Assembly (NCBI GenBank): GCA_013414795.1
Contig: CP058732.1
Coordinates: forward strand, 732,501-796,500
Reading direction: 5' to 3'
Origin: Candidatus Kapaibacterium sp.
Lineage (GTDB): Bacteria; Bacteroidota; Ignavibacteria; Kapaibacteriales; UBA2268
DNA: 64,000 nt
Made by a program: the position numbers and the translations under genes. The notes below the pieces were generated by a model that saw only the letters and a list, made by a program, of their open reading frames with translations, was not told the origin of the DNA and did not search any database. Position 1 is the first letter of the stretch. Each line of letters opens with the position of its first letter. Below, one piece after another: positions 19,001 through 28,022 of the stretch.

Positions 19001-21034
19001 ATAACTATTTTGTACCATTTTAATTTTTTTCAAATGACTTAATATTTCGTTGATAATATATTCAGGATCAGTCTTCAAAAGGATTAACCCTTTTTCATAA
19101 TTTTGAACCCTTTCAGGCATAGCCCCAACATTGAAAACTGCAACTGGAAGGCCCATTTGAACTGCCTCTTCTGCTGTATAGGAAAATGTCTCGGGCCAAA
19201 GAGAAGGTAACAATATAATATCAATTTCATTTTCTTCCATTAAATCCGAGATTTCATATTTTTTATATTCACCATGAAAAACGAATTTACTATTTTCCCT
19301 ATAATCTTTACCAAAAAATTTAATATCACCAAAAAGGTGAATTTTAATATCCAAGCCTTTTTGGGTAATATAATCCAGGAGATTGAAGACCACGATATTT
19401 CCTTTGTGTAAGGAAATATTTCCCAAAACTGCAATATTAACCGTCTGTGACGTTTTTATAATATTGACTTTTCTAACCCAATCTACTTTATGAGGTTTTA
19501 TTACGATTTTGTTACTTGGGATTTTGGGAAAAGCCTTTAAAAGCAAATCTTTTGAACTATTTGAAAATACAATAATTTGGGAAACGCATTCGAAAAATTG
19601 AAAGAACTTTTCTCGCCAAAAAGTTATCTTCAAATTGGGATAATTGTATTTAATTATCGGATTAAAAAACATTAATAACCCATTTGTATCTAAACAATTT
19701 TGGCATTTTATAAGGTCATCGGGGATATTACAAAAAAGGTTATTTTTATCGAAATTACCCATAAGAGTATATATTGGACAAACTGCAAAATAATCGTGCA
19801 AGAAGTAATAATATTCAATTTTTTTTTGTAGTTCTTTTTTTAATAATATTAAAAAATCAATAATACTCAATACAAAAGGATAAGTAACTAATTCGTTAAT
19901 AATTATTTTTTTAACATCCAAGAAATCTACTAAGTTCTGAATTTCATAAAAGCTATCCGTATAAAAGTCGATTTTGTTGAGATTGTTAGAAATAAATTCA
20001 AATTTAAACTTTTGTTGTTTATCGATATAACGAACAAATATGGTTAACCCGTCTTTTAAAACAAGTGTTTTAGAGAATTCATTGGCACCACCTCCCCAAC
20101 TATGGTCAATAATGATTTGTGAATCACGATAAGTCGAAAGTATTTTCGCTTTTAGTAATTCCCTGATTTGTTGTAACGGATCCGATTTTACAAATCTTTC
20201 AACAAGATGTAAGTATTCTGGGTGTAATATCTGCAATATTTGAAGATTCCTTTGAAGTAACTTTTGTTTTTCTTGATTCGTAAAAGAGCCACCGTGCTTA
20301 TGATAGACAAAAAGATTGGTTACAATAATATTCTTATATCCCAACTTCATTGCTCGCATACACCAATCGTTTTCTTCCCCATATCCCTTTCCAAATATCT
20401 CATTAAATAACCCAATTTTATCGTAAACTTCTTTATTGAAAGCCATACAAAAACCAACCCCGGTTGGTATTTCAACGAAATTATCATCAAAGTCGACTGT
20501 TTGAAAATATTTATCCAAAGTTTCAACATCGAGCCCCAAATACAACTCATTATCCTCGTTAAAATTTGGGAAACTACAAATCGTACCAGCATTTGTAAAA
20601 GGTGTTGTGCTCGCAATTTTGGGATATTTTAAAATTGGGTATACCAATCTTTGCAACCAATCGGGAGGGACTTCTGTATCTGTATTTAATATCACAAAAT
20701 GATTCTGAACTAAACCTGCTGCTTTATTAACACTTTTGATAAATCCTATGTTTTCCTCATTTTCAATCAAAAGCAACGAACTTTTTTCAAATCTTTTTTT
20801 AAACTGGCGTAAGAATGATTTAACCCTTTCGTCCGTGCTCTTATCGTCAATAAGTATCAAACGGTAGGGAATTGTTGTGTTTTTAACCAAGCTTTCCAGA
20901 CACTTTTGGAGAAATTCATAACCATTATAAATTGGTATAATTATGTCTATTGGCTTTTGAATTGGAATATTAATTACCTTCGAATCCCTATGAAAAGAAA
21001 GACCAAGAACTTTTAACTTTTCATTTATTTCCAT
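16028..21034 (-). CDS. Giant five-module glycosyltransferase with C-terminal TPR
   Basis: A 1668-aa cytoplasmic protein without signal peptide. Modules read from the sequence: GT2 at ~30-250 (IIIPIYNGYEF, NTDTEVPPDW); GT4/GT-B at ~300-670 (HSWGGGANE, AVLGNISLHKGN, PSLWPETFSYTAEEAVQMG); a GT-A-like domain at ~690-900 (SYIFSKDRPMQLEATIRSF, FVVDDT); GT2 at ~965-1165 (VSVVVTCYNLAQYL, LPLDADDM); GT2 at ~1245-1450 (VSIITITYNRPKFL, FLDDDD); then TPR helices to the end. Such enzymes build glycans in one polypeptide. The start ATG overlaps the end of an FkbM remnant by 14 nt. Its position downstream of flagellin genes suggests flagellin O-glycosylation; this is inference. Confidence 0.88.
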   Translation of the reverse strand: MEINEKLKVLGLSFHRDSKVINIPIQKPIDIIIPIYNGYEFLQKCLESLVKNTTIPYRLILIDDKSTDERVKSFLRQFKKRFEKSSLLLIENEENIGFIKSVNKAAGLVQNHFVILNTDTEVPPDWLQRLVYPILKYPKIASTTPFTNAGTICSFPNFNEDNELYLGLDVETLDKYFQTVDFDDNFVEIPTGVGFCMAFNKEVYDKIGLFNEIFGKGYGEENDWCMRAMKLGYKNIIVTNLFVYHKHGGSFTNQEKQKLLQRNLQILQILHPEYLHLVERFVKSDPLQQIRELLKAKILSTYRDSQIIIDHSWGGGANEFSKTLVLKDGLTIFVRYIDKQQKFKFEFISNNLNKIDFYTDSFYEIQNLVDFLDVKKIIINELVTYPFVLSIIDFLILLKKELQKKIEYYYFLHDYFAVCPIYTLMGNFDKNNLFCNIPDDLIKCQNCLDTNGLLMFFNPIIKYNYPNLKITFWREKFFQFFECVSQIIVFSNSSKDLLLKAFPKIPSNKIVIKPHKVDWVRKVNIIKTSQTVNIAVLGNISLHKGNIVVFNLLDYITQKGLDIKIHLFGDIKFFGKDYRENSKFVFHGEYKKYEISDLMEENEIDIILLPSLWPETFSYTAEEAVQMGLPVAVFNVGAMPERVQNYEKGLILLKTDPEYIINEILSHLKKIKMVQNSYIRVNRQNSQNTISYIFSKDRPMQLEATIRSFKKYCKDLQNVHIEVLYKTSNTRYEKLYQKLIEEYSDVNFVKEKDFKNDLVASVQRFPYILFVVDDTIFVREFSINQIIELLEKYQDSIGFSLRLGVNAIYCHPMDKFQRLPKFERINERVLKFNWTLSEYDFGYPIEVSSSIYRTKDLLPLLTNLEYKNPNTFESVLDQNKAVFKNTKPILLCYEQSVAFSAPLNLVQTMWQNRASVDQKYAPENLANLFEQGFRFDIDKLDGFVPNACHQEVDIDFVKPTDTKVPKVSVVVTCYNLAQYLGDAVESVVNQTFQDWECIIVDDGSTDDTKQVAFDLISRYPTRRIVYLHKKNEGVAKARNYGNQHSKGKYILPLDADDMLHPTFLEKTVRILDEYPYFFIVYTDLQEFGERNNLVQAKNWDPLTLPYQNHLNYCSLMRREVWEEVGGYNPNMVLGYEDWDFWIGSVQKGFTGTRIPEPLFLYRIRNASRQTTAVKKDIEIKSQIILNHPNFYSENHIIWAKEVLKGNNDARNIPNQLEIIPWIIPDEFVQKFKKPQTKPIGSTQPLVSIITITYNRPKFLLRAIQSVLHQTYKNFELIVINNAGEDVSNIINLFNDQRIRYIVNKENSVEKGRDIGIDNARGKYIAFLDDDDIFYPNHLQTLVDLLEHNPEYKVVYSDALRTNMNKAGDFYQIESRELVYSSDFDKTKLLFGNYIPLNCLLFEANALKSVGYFSDSPSALEDWDLLIRISRKYKFFHIKKVTCEFTIRNDSSQRQTSLQNEIIISQNNIYRKYKHFFLEEINDFILKEDLISAYATALECTKIFRNPSEFPEIYIYLGILFLFKNQPNQANEMFAIVLHSFPHIKAKLTSLITKFVNEKYIPKIDDVVGLFREQELKKEIETASTTYPKQTIEELMNNGKIDEAEKNILKFLKENKDAINALNDLAIVKTLGGEFEEAKSILIAILAVDPENEIAKENLHVINSLQETK

Positions 21035-21254
21035 AAGAATCCAATAAATTTTTGGCTAACTTTGGACAAATTGCTAAATAGTTTGAATAATTATAATTTT
21101 CTAAACTATCTTTCCAATATCTCAGATAAATCAATCCATCGGGAACAATTCTAAACATTTCATAACCATACATTTTCAACAAATCCCAAATACCTTTAAG
21201 TGTTGTTCCACTATCAATGAAAGTTCCACCATATTCAAATTGAATAATATTGAT
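21021..21254 (-). pseudogene. C-terminal remnant of an FkbM-family methyltransferase
   Basis: Between the two glycosyltransferase genes a minus frame of 77 codons has no start codon at its beginning, yet reads as an FkbM-type C-terminus: QFEYGGTFIDSGTTLKG, then YGYEMFRIVPDGLIYL, then LENYNYSNYLAI. Full-length FkbM enzymes are about 200-280 aa, so the SAM-binding part is gone. Its first codons overlap the last codons of the 470-aa GT2 gene in another frame (+1), and its stop overlaps the ATG of the 1668-aa gene. The simplest reading is an internal deletion that joined the GT2 gene to the tail of a methyltransferase gene. Confidence 0.75.
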
Positions 21255-22647
21255 TTAATATTTCGGTATACTCCAGATACTCCAAAGTTGGTATTTTTAA
21301 AGCAAGCGTGTGTAACGTCTCAAAAAATTCTCCGGGGTTTTTCAATACTTTCTCAAGGTTGTCATTAATCTTCTCGTTTACTTTAAATGTAAAATGAGCA
21401 AAATTAATCGGGAAAACTGAGGATGATGGCAATTCAAATGGATTGCAAATTCTTCTAGAAAATTCATAAAACCTACTTTGGCTTTGCTTGACATAGAAGT
21501 AAGCAGATGGAAGAATATCAATGTTGGAGTAATCTGATAACAATCTACTAAGATAATTTAAATGATTTGGAAAAATTTTGTTAGAATCGTTAAAAATAGA
21601 AAGATAATTTCCTTTTATTTTAGAAACTCCAAATTTAATAGCCTCTTCCAACGAAACATTAGAATCAACTTGATAAAACTCAATTCTCCTATCAAATTTG
21701 TAAAATTTTTGTAAATAATCATTACCGTATGTACTCAAAAAGATAATCTCCAAATTCTTATTATATTGATTTAAAATAGAATTAATGGTTTCAAGGGTTT
21801 TGTCGCTTTTATGGGAAGAAAAAATTATAAAGGAAAATTCCGGATTTTGAATCTTAACTGAACTAAAATCGATAAAAGTTTTAAAATCTACAATACCTGG
21901 ATAAAATGCTTGAAGACCTAACTTATTGAATTTCTTCTGATAAGAAAACCTAAGTTTTCTAGTTTCATTTGCAGCCAGTTCAGAATTATAATTTCCAATA
22001 CCCTTAGGGTTCCAATAGTACAATCCAAGCAACAATGGTATATGCTTGAAAAGACAATTTTCTGAAATTCGCAACCACCATTCCAAATCTCCGGCAACCC
22101 TATAACTTTCATCAAAATAACCGAATTTTGAATGTAAAGACTTCCGCCACATTGGGGAATGGCCAATATAGGTAACGTATAAAAGATGTTGCTTATCAAA
22201 ATAAGGGTATATAGTATAACCACTTGGAGTGCAATTTTCAAAAGTCTGGTTTTCAACTTCTGTAATAATATAATTGCAATAAACAAGATCGACCTCGGGT
22301 GATTCTTCCAACTCATTTGCTAGTATTTCCATACCCATTGGATGATGTCTGTCATCTGTATTTGCATTGGTAATAAACTTTCCATTTGCATTCTTAATTC
22401 CTATATTCCAAGCAGCATATAAGGGAATACGATTTGGTGTTCTTATATATTTTATTTTATTTGGAAATTTATTTCTATATTCCTCGACAACAATTTTTTC
22501 ATTTTGCTGGGAGCCAGCATCCACTACAATTATTTCTAACAAATTTTTTTTGAATAATGTTTGATTTGTAAGATTTTCTAAACGACCTCTAATGAATTTC
22601 TCTGAATTATATGTTGAAACAATAGCGGTGACAAGAAATTCTTCCAT
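21235..22647 (-). CDS. GT2 glycosyltransferase, two GT-A-like domains
   Basis: A 470-aa protein. The first domain (~5-230) is a standard GT2: VTAIVSTYNSEKFI, IIVVDAGSQ, ITNANTDDRHHP (the DxD-like metal site NTDD) and DLEWWLRISE. The second (~265-400) is a shorter, more divergent GT-A-like region (FSFIIFSSHKSDKTLETINS, LSIFNDSNKIFP). It starts 6 nt after the stop of the 1310-aa gene and is probably in the same operon. Donor and acceptor sugars are unknown. The 3' end abuts the FkbM remnant, so the original C-terminus may have been changed by that deletion. Confidence 0.85.
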   Translation of the reverse strand: MEEFLVTAIVSTYNSEKFIRGRLENLTNQTLFKKNLLEIIVVDAGSQQNEKIVVEEYRNKFPNKIKYIRTPNRIPLYAAWNIGIKNANGKFITNANTDDRHHPMGMEILANELEESPEVDLVYCNYIITEVENQTFENCTPSGYTIYPYFDKQHLLYVTYIGHSPMWRKSLHSKFGYFDESYRVAGDLEWWLRISENCLFKHIPLLLGLYYWNPKGIGNYNSELAANETRKLRFSYQKKFNKLGLQAFYPGIVDFKTFIDFSSVKIQNPEFSFIIFSSHKSDKTLETINSILNQYNKNLEIIFLSTYGNDYLQKFYKFDRRIEFYQVDSNVSLEEAIKFGVSKIKGNYLSIFNDSNKIFPNHLNYLSRLLSDYSNIDILPSAYFYVKQSQSRFYEFSRRICNPFELPSSSVFPINFAHFTFKVNEKINDNLEKVLKNPGEFFETLHTLALKIPTLEYLEYTEILNQYYSI

Positions 22648-22653
22648 CTGTTT

Positions 22654-25600
22654 TCAAATTTTTTTCCACAAATCCATAAGGATTTTTAACTTTAATTTCC
22701 AAAGTTCCAGTATCCTTCGCCCATTTCTAGTCTTAAACCTAAGGTTTTCATAATCCTGAATTATCTTCTCTAATTGGCTTCCAGTAATTTTTAAACCGCT
22801 TTTACTTACTAACTCAATAAAACTAACATTTATAGAGTTTCCAAAAGAATCAGAAGAAAATTCATTAACCCTACCCAAAAAATCGTTATAATATCTAACC
22901 AAGTCATAACCTTCTTTCATATACCTATCCATATTTCGACCTGTCTTGGATTCTGGTTGTAATCTAAAAACTGCTAACGGACAATCTAAAGTACAAAGAT
23001 TAGAATTTAAGTAAAAACGTATCCAAAGCTCAAGATCAGATGCCATCGAATATCTAGTACTTACATAACCTCCCGCTTTCTCCCACAAGCTTCTTTTCCA
23101 AAACGTTAATTCTTGTTGAATAAATGGACTATGAAATTTTCCATCTAAAATTTTACTTAGTGAGTACTCTTTCTTTCCCCAGTCAATATCTAAATATAAA
23201 TCTTGTGAAAGGGTCGCAATTTCTCTAGTTGTGACCCAATCGTATTCAGGAAATGCTAGGAAAAACTCTGCAACAAAATAAAAAGCCCCGGGCAGATAGA
23301 AATCGTCTGCATTTAACCAAGCAAGAATCTCGCCGGTTGACCTTTCAAAACCTTTGTTGATTGCATCATATTGCCCATTGTCTTTTTCGCTTACCCAATA
23401 CTTAAAATACCTTTCATATTTTCTAATTATTTCTACGCTATTATCCTTGCTTCCACCATCAATAATTATATATTCTAAATTAGGATAATTTTGATTGACA
23501 ACGCTTCTTATGGCATTCTCAATATATTTTCCTTGATTTAAATTGGGAGTAACAATAGAAATTTTAGGATATTCTTTATTAAAATACTTTAGAAAATTAA
23601 TATTCTTAACCTTATTTTCAAATTTAAAAAAGGCTGGAAAAAATTTAAAGATAATATAATTACTTTCCCCAAGCAAAGAATTTAAAAATGGATAATCCTT
23701 ATCATTTAGAACCAGATTATCAAAAGACATTTTTGAAATTATTTTAGAAGATTTTAAAAAACCAATTTTTTCAAGGAGGCTATCAATTTGTTCCCCTTCT
23801 TGGATTGGTAGGTCTACGAATAAGTAGCAATCTTCAATTTCAAAATCGAATAATGATTTTACAAATTCAGAATTAATCTTCTTTATTTCATCAAATGTTA
23901 AAACCAAAAAAATTGTTTTACTTTTTCCCAAATTTCTTAACTTTTCCAAGTTATCAACGCCAATTTCAAGTACAGTCTCATTTTGATCCAACCAATTAAA
24001 GATTTTCTTTGAAGTAAAATCAATGAGAACAAACTTAAAATTAAAAATTTTTGGTAATTCAGTAATAAAAACATTCTCCTTGGTAGTGACCAAGATAATA
24101 TTTGTCAAATTAATTCCTAGTGTGAAACAAAATCTTATGATAAGAAGCTTTAAAAATTCCCTTTTTTCAACCGATTGAAATTTAATAAACTTATTCAAAT
24201 AAGATTGATCTAATCCAATAAAATTGATTAAATGAAGATGATTAAGAAGAAAAATGCTAGGTTCTATAGATTCTATAAATTTTTCAAATTTGGACACAAT
24301 GTCGCCATCAAATCTATTTAAATCCCCAACGCTTTTTCCATTTAAAAGATTTAAATAGAGATTTGCATAATTTATACTTTGTGCCAACTCATTAAATTTC
24401 CTTTGTGCGTTGTAAGAAAATTCTATTGATTCTTCATCAGTAAAATTAGAGCAATACTCAATTCCTTTTATAATATCATCAATCTCGAAAGGTTTGGCAA
24501 GCCATCCGTTTACTTGGTGTTCAACAATATCACTCAAACCACCTATGTTAAATGCAACGACCGGAGTGCCACAACAAATTGATTCAATAGCAGTATTAGG
24601 GAGATTGTCTTCCAAGGATAATGACAAAAAAACATCAGCCGCGGAATATAACATTGCAAGAACTATTTGATTTCCAACGTAACCAAGAGGCTTAACTGGA
24701 ACGTTACTTTCAATTCTTTCATTTGATATATTTCCAAAAATGTATAATTCTACTTCTTTTCCATTAATAGACCGAGGAATTTTTTTCAATAAATCTTTTA
24801 GCAAGTGGTAACCTTTTCTATATGTTTGATATTCTGCCCCTGATAAAATAATAAATTTATTTTGGGGGAATTTTAAATACTCCCTAACATTGAATTTTTC
24901 ATATTTATGGAAAATACCAATTGGAATACCATTATAAATGTTTAACGCCGGTTTGTTCATTAAAAGAAAACTTTTGTTTACATTTTCAAGCAACCATTTG
25001 CTTGGCGCTACAATGGTGAGGTCTAAATCCTTAAGAAAATTGTACTTCGTTGTAAATTGATAATAACTTAAATCATTGTCAAAATTTGAACCAAGTTGAG
25101 GACAGGCTTTACAAATGTATTGATACTTTGTACATCCAGATGAATAATGGCATCCGCCAGTATAAGCATTTTCATCGTGCAAAGTCCATACAATTTTTTT
25201 CCCTTGGAAAATTTCAAAATCTTCTCTAAAATCAATCATCGAAGAAATCCAATGAAAATTAATTATATCAGCATTTTTAATGAATTGATTATCTTTTAAA
25301 TCAGTTATGCTACTAACAGAAGAGAAAAATTCAAAATGATTTGGTCTATTTGGATAATTTTTCATTAAAATACCATACCAATTAGAAGTGAAATCTTCCC
25401 ATTTCCAATTTAAAGCAAAAGGTTTTTTCTTTGCTTCATAAATTTCTGGATAATTAGTGCTTTTGAAAACGGTCAGCATTTTGCTATTAACTCCAATTCG
25501 AAGCAATCCTAAATGTAGCCTAAGTGCCGCTAACCCAGCACCATGAGTATCCCAAACAGACAAATGAACAACTTTGAGATTATTCAAATTGGAATAATCA

Positions 25601-26586
25601 GTTAGGTTTTTCGAGCTAGAAATTCGAATTTTTAACTTTTCTTCATCAATAACAATAGCTGGTTTTTGGGCTTCCATAAATAATGAATCTGGCTTTCGAA
25701 CAGAGCCATCTGGATTAATATCTAAAAAATACGAATTAAAGTTAGGAATTTTGGAATATTTTGCATCTACTTTTTCAATATTAATAAAACCGGCTTCTTC
25801 AAGTAATTTTCCCAAAGAATATCTATCATACATCCAAAGATGAATTTCACCCGAAAGCCTAAACCTTCCAAGTTCGGTTGGATCGGAAATAGCCTGATAA
25901 GGTCTATTTCTATACTCTTCTGGGGAAATCGTCTGTTTCGCTTTTCTTATGTTCTCTATTGTCGATTTTGCTTCGCTTCCAAGTCTTTTAAGAACAAAAT
26001 CTTCTAACGGCATTGGGTATTGTTTCCAATATTCTAACATTTCGCCGCCAGATTTATCCCGAACCATTTGGTCGAACAGTTCAATCAAAATCCAATCATA
26101 CTTCAATTTTGCTTCTTCATTACCTAGTAAAGCACCTTCAAGTGATTCTAAATATATTCTTACAATTTGTTCAAGGTCTGGAACAACGACTCTTATGATT
26201 CCACCCGGTTTCAAAACTCTATAACATTCTTTTAAAAAGAGTGGCGCAAATCTTTTGGGAAAATGTTCGAGTAAATGAGAATGGTAGACTACATCGAAAG
26301 ATTCATTCTCAAATGGTATTCCATTAATTAAATTATACGCAATTACGTGTTCACCAGTTTTATGAAAGTCAACATTAACCCAAGAAGGATGATAATGATA
26401 TCCACATCCGAGGTTCAATAATTTCATACCTTCACCTGTTTTGCACTCTTCAAATGTGAAAATTCTCCGAAGAATTTCCACTTTTTCGTCTTCATTTCTT
26501 TCCAGCATTAGTCTATTTAAGAAACTTTTTGCCTCTTCGAATTTGCTACTTTTGATTAATTCCAAAAATTCTAATATTTCTTTCAT
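22654..26586 (-). CDS. Giant methyltransferase-GT4-GT2 fusion protein
   Basis: A 1310-aa cytoplasmic protein. Residues ~50-310 are a class I SAM methyltransferase (LLNLGCGYHYHPSWVNVD, SFDVVYHSHLLEHF, CYRVLKPGGIIRVVVPD). Residues ~335-780 are a GT4/GT-B glycosyltransferase (VWDTHGAGLAALRL, LHDENAYTGGCHYSSGC, LEDNLPNTAIESICCGTPVV). Residues ~790-1000 form a region not recognised. Residues ~1005-1215 are a GT2 domain (ISIVTPNLNQGKYI, ILAWLNADDFYLPG). The C-terminal 60 residues are basic and helical. It lies 9 nt after a second methyltransferase gene and 6 nt before the next GT2 gene. Combining sugar methylation with two transferases suggests synthesis of a methylated glycan. Confidence 0.87.
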   Translation of the reverse strand: MKEILEFLELIKSSKFEEAKSFLNRLMLERNEDEKVEILRRIFTFEECKTGEGMKLLNLGCGYHYHPSWVNVDFHKTGEHVIAYNLINGIPFENESFDVVYHSHLLEHFPKRFAPLFLKECYRVLKPGGIIRVVVPDLEQIVRIYLESLEGALLGNEEAKLKYDWILIELFDQMVRDKSGGEMLEYWKQYPMPLEDFVLKRLGSEAKSTIENIRKAKQTISPEEYRNRPYQAISDPTELGRFRLSGEIHLWMYDRYSLGKLLEEAGFINIEKVDAKYSKIPNFNSYFLDINPDGSVRKPDSLFMEAQKPAIVIDEEKLKIRISSSKNLTDYSNLNNLKVVHLSVWDTHGAGLAALRLHLGLLRIGVNSKMLTVFKSTNYPEIYEAKKKPFALNWKWEDFTSNWYGILMKNYPNRPNHFEFFSSVSSITDLKDNQFIKNADIINFHWISSMIDFREDFEIFQGKKIVWTLHDENAYTGGCHYSSGCTKYQYICKACPQLGSNFDNDLSYYQFTTKYNFLKDLDLTIVAPSKWLLENVNKSFLLMNKPALNIYNGIPIGIFHKYEKFNVREYLKFPQNKFIILSGAEYQTYRKGYHLLKDLLKKIPRSINGKEVELYIFGNISNERIESNVPVKPLGYVGNQIVLAMLYSAADVFLSLSLEDNLPNTAIESICCGTPVVAFNIGGLSDIVEHQVNGWLAKPFEIDDIIKGIEYCSNFTDEESIEFSYNAQRKFNELAQSINYANLYLNLLNGKSVGDLNRFDGDIVSKFEKFIESIEPSIFLLNHLHLINFIGLDQSYLNKFIKFQSVEKREFLKLLIIRFCFTLGINLTNIILVTTKENVFITELPKIFNFKFVLIDFTSKKIFNWLDQNETVLEIGVDNLEKLRNLGKSKTIFLVLTFDEIKKINSEFVKSLFDFEIEDCYLFVDLPIQEGEQIDSLLEKIGFLKSSKIISKMSFDNLVLNDKDYPFLNSLLGESNYIIFKFFPAFFKFENKVKNINFLKYFNKEYPKISIVTPNLNQGKYIENAIRSVVNQNYPNLEYIIIDGGSKDNSVEIIRKYERYFKYWVSEKDNGQYDAINKGFERSTGEILAWLNADDFYLPGAFYFVAEFFLAFPEYDWVTTREIATLSQDLYLDIDWGKKEYSLSKILDGKFHSPFIQQELTFWKRSLWEKAGGYVSTRYSMASDLELWIRFYLNSNLCTLDCPLAVFRLQPESKTGRNMDRYMKEGYDLVRYYNDFLGRVNEFSSDSFGNSINVSFIELVSKSGLKITGSQLEKIIQDYENLRFKTRNGRRILELWKLKLKILMDLWKKI

Positions 26587-26595
26587 CTCATTCCG

Positions 26596-27462
26596 CTATG
26601 AAATTTTTTGAAAAATTGCAATCATCGTGTGACCTTTTATTTTATCGGGATATTTATCAACTATTTCTTTAAAATATTCAAAAACAAAAGGGTTGTTATA
26701 ATATTGATTTATTAAACTTAAAAAGTAGTCCTTGTGATAGTTTTGCAATGGTTCAAACTTCAATTCAATTAATTTCAGATTAAATATTTTTTCAAAGGAA
26801 TAAAAGACATCGGGAGTCCAACGTGTTTGATGATGGGGAGGCAAATCCAATAAATTAAACTTGTCTAATGAAATAAATGAATCTTGATTTGGAACACTAA
26901 TTATTATTTTGCCATGCTTTTTTAAAACTTTTAGGGAACTAATTATTGAATCTTTCAAATTTGGTAAATGTTCGAAAAGTTGGAATCCGCAAACATAATC
27001 ATAAAATTCCGGTTTTACCAAAGAATGTTGCTCAATGGTCTGGTTTAAAATTTTAAAATTATCACCAGTTTCATTATATTGCTCGTTTATTTCTAAACCA
27101 ACAGCCAAACAAGACTTTTGGGTGATTCTCTTTAAAAAATAACCCTTACCACAACCTAATTCTAAAACTTTCGAACCAGGCGTTATCCAATCGTAAGCAA
27201 CTTGATGTTCCCACTTTGATTCAATATAATACCAGTCAAATTTACTTAGACTTTTGTAAAATTCACCATCCCCTACAATATTTCTGGGATAGAAAAACAT
27301 TAAGCCAGAATCTGGACATTTACATAAATAAACTATTCGAATACCATCAAAAAATTTTTCGACATCAACTCCGAGTTGAGTTCTATATCCATTGATGATG
27401 TCTTTAGCCAGAAATTGGTTCACAATTGCAGACTTTTTTCCAGTTATTGGGCTTTCGAACAT
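26596..27462 (-). CDS. Class I SAM-dependent methyltransferase
   Basis: A 288-aa protein of the Methyltransf_23 type. An N-terminal segment with two Cys (VYLCKCPDSGLMFFYP) looks like the small zinc-ribbon-like part found in such sugar methyltransferases. The SAM site is VLELGCGKGYFLKRI (motif I), GLEINEQY (acidic motif II) and FEHLPNLKDS, with LKKHGKIIISVPNQ at post-motif III. It is the first gene of the glycosylation run, 9 nt upstream of the 1310-aa gene. The acceptor is probably a nucleotide- or lipid-linked sugar. The ribosome site is weak. Confidence 0.85.
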   Translation of the reverse strand: MFESPITGKKSAIVNQFLAKDIINGYRTQLGVDVEKFFDGIRIVYLCKCPDSGLMFFYPRNIVGDGEFYKSLSKFDWYYIESKWEHQVAYDWITPGSKVLELGCGKGYFLKRITQKSCLAVGLEINEQYNETGDNFKILNQTIEQHSLVKPEFYDYVCGFQLFEHLPNLKDSIISSLKVLKKHGKIIISVPNQDSFISLDKFNLLDLPPHHQTRWTPDVFYSFEKIFNLKLIELKFEPLQNYHKDYFLSLINQYYNNPFVFEYFKEIVDKYPDKIKGHTMIAIFQKIS

Positions 27463-27767
27463 TTTTAGGGTATTTTAACAAAAAACATAAAAAAACTAAC
27501 TTTTCACACTTCCAATATATTATACTCTAATTACCTCAAACTGTTCAAATAAAATGATATTTTATACAGAATAAAAATTCTCTGAAAATATTCTTTTGTA
27601 AACCAAATAAGTTTTTGTTTAGTATAATTAATTCTTCCAAAAAGTTTATCGCCTTCAATACAGATTTCACCAACGCTATCAAGATTTGTTTTTGTAAATG
27701 CTTCCATTATTGAACTAAAATGGGAAAACAAAAACAAGAGAGTTGCAAAAGTTATGCCAATGGAATG
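27463..27767. other. 305-bp gap between flgM and the glycosylation genes
   Basis: AT-rich. A minus frame at 27531-27707 could encode 59 aa (MEAFTKTNLDSVGEICIEG onward), but it has no ribosome site and no recognised family; it may be a gene remnant. The stretch may also hold the leader of the 26596-27462 gene. No clear terminator or promoter was seen. Confidence 0.3.
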
Positions 27768-28022
27768 TTAGGATTTAAATTTTTGGTAGATTTTTTCGGC
27801 TGTACTTTTCAAAATCGTTTCTTGATTATAAAACCCAGATTCGATTTTTCCTTTTATCTCCTGCATTCGGCGGGCTTCGTTGGAGATTTGAAGTTTATCG
27901 GGGATGTCGGTGGGTTTGGATTTATTTGTATCCTTTACATTTTGATTTGGTTTCGACAAGGTTGGTTGTTGCTGGGAAATATTGGATACTTTACTACTAA
28001 TGTTAATATTCTTTATGTTCAT
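27768..28022 (-). CDS. flgM: FlgM, anti-sigma-28 factor
   Basis: An 84-aa protein. The C-terminal half matches FlgM: DKLQISNEARRMQEIKGKI followed by SGFYNQETILKSTAEKI. FlgM binds sigma-28 (FliA) and blocks late flagellar genes until the hook is finished, when it is exported. The first ~40 residues are Asn/Ser/Gln-rich and disordered, as usual. The ATG overlaps the stop of the preceding chaperone-like gene by 4 nt. The sigma-28 promoter before flagellin in this locus is its expected target. Confidence 0.85.
   Translation of the reverse strand: MNIKNINISSKVSNISQQQPTLSKPNQNVKDTNKSKPTDIPDKLQISNEARRMQEIKGKIESGFYNQETILKSTAEKIYQKFKS

Noticed and set aside
21235-21261. Programmed frameshift joining GT2 to the FkbM tail
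   Set aside because: The tail lacks the SAM-binding part, so a fused product would have no evident use; a deletion remnant is simpler.
27531-27737. Small minus-strand gene of 59-68 codons
   Set aside because: No ribosome site, AT-rich composition and no family; kept only as a note in the gap entry.
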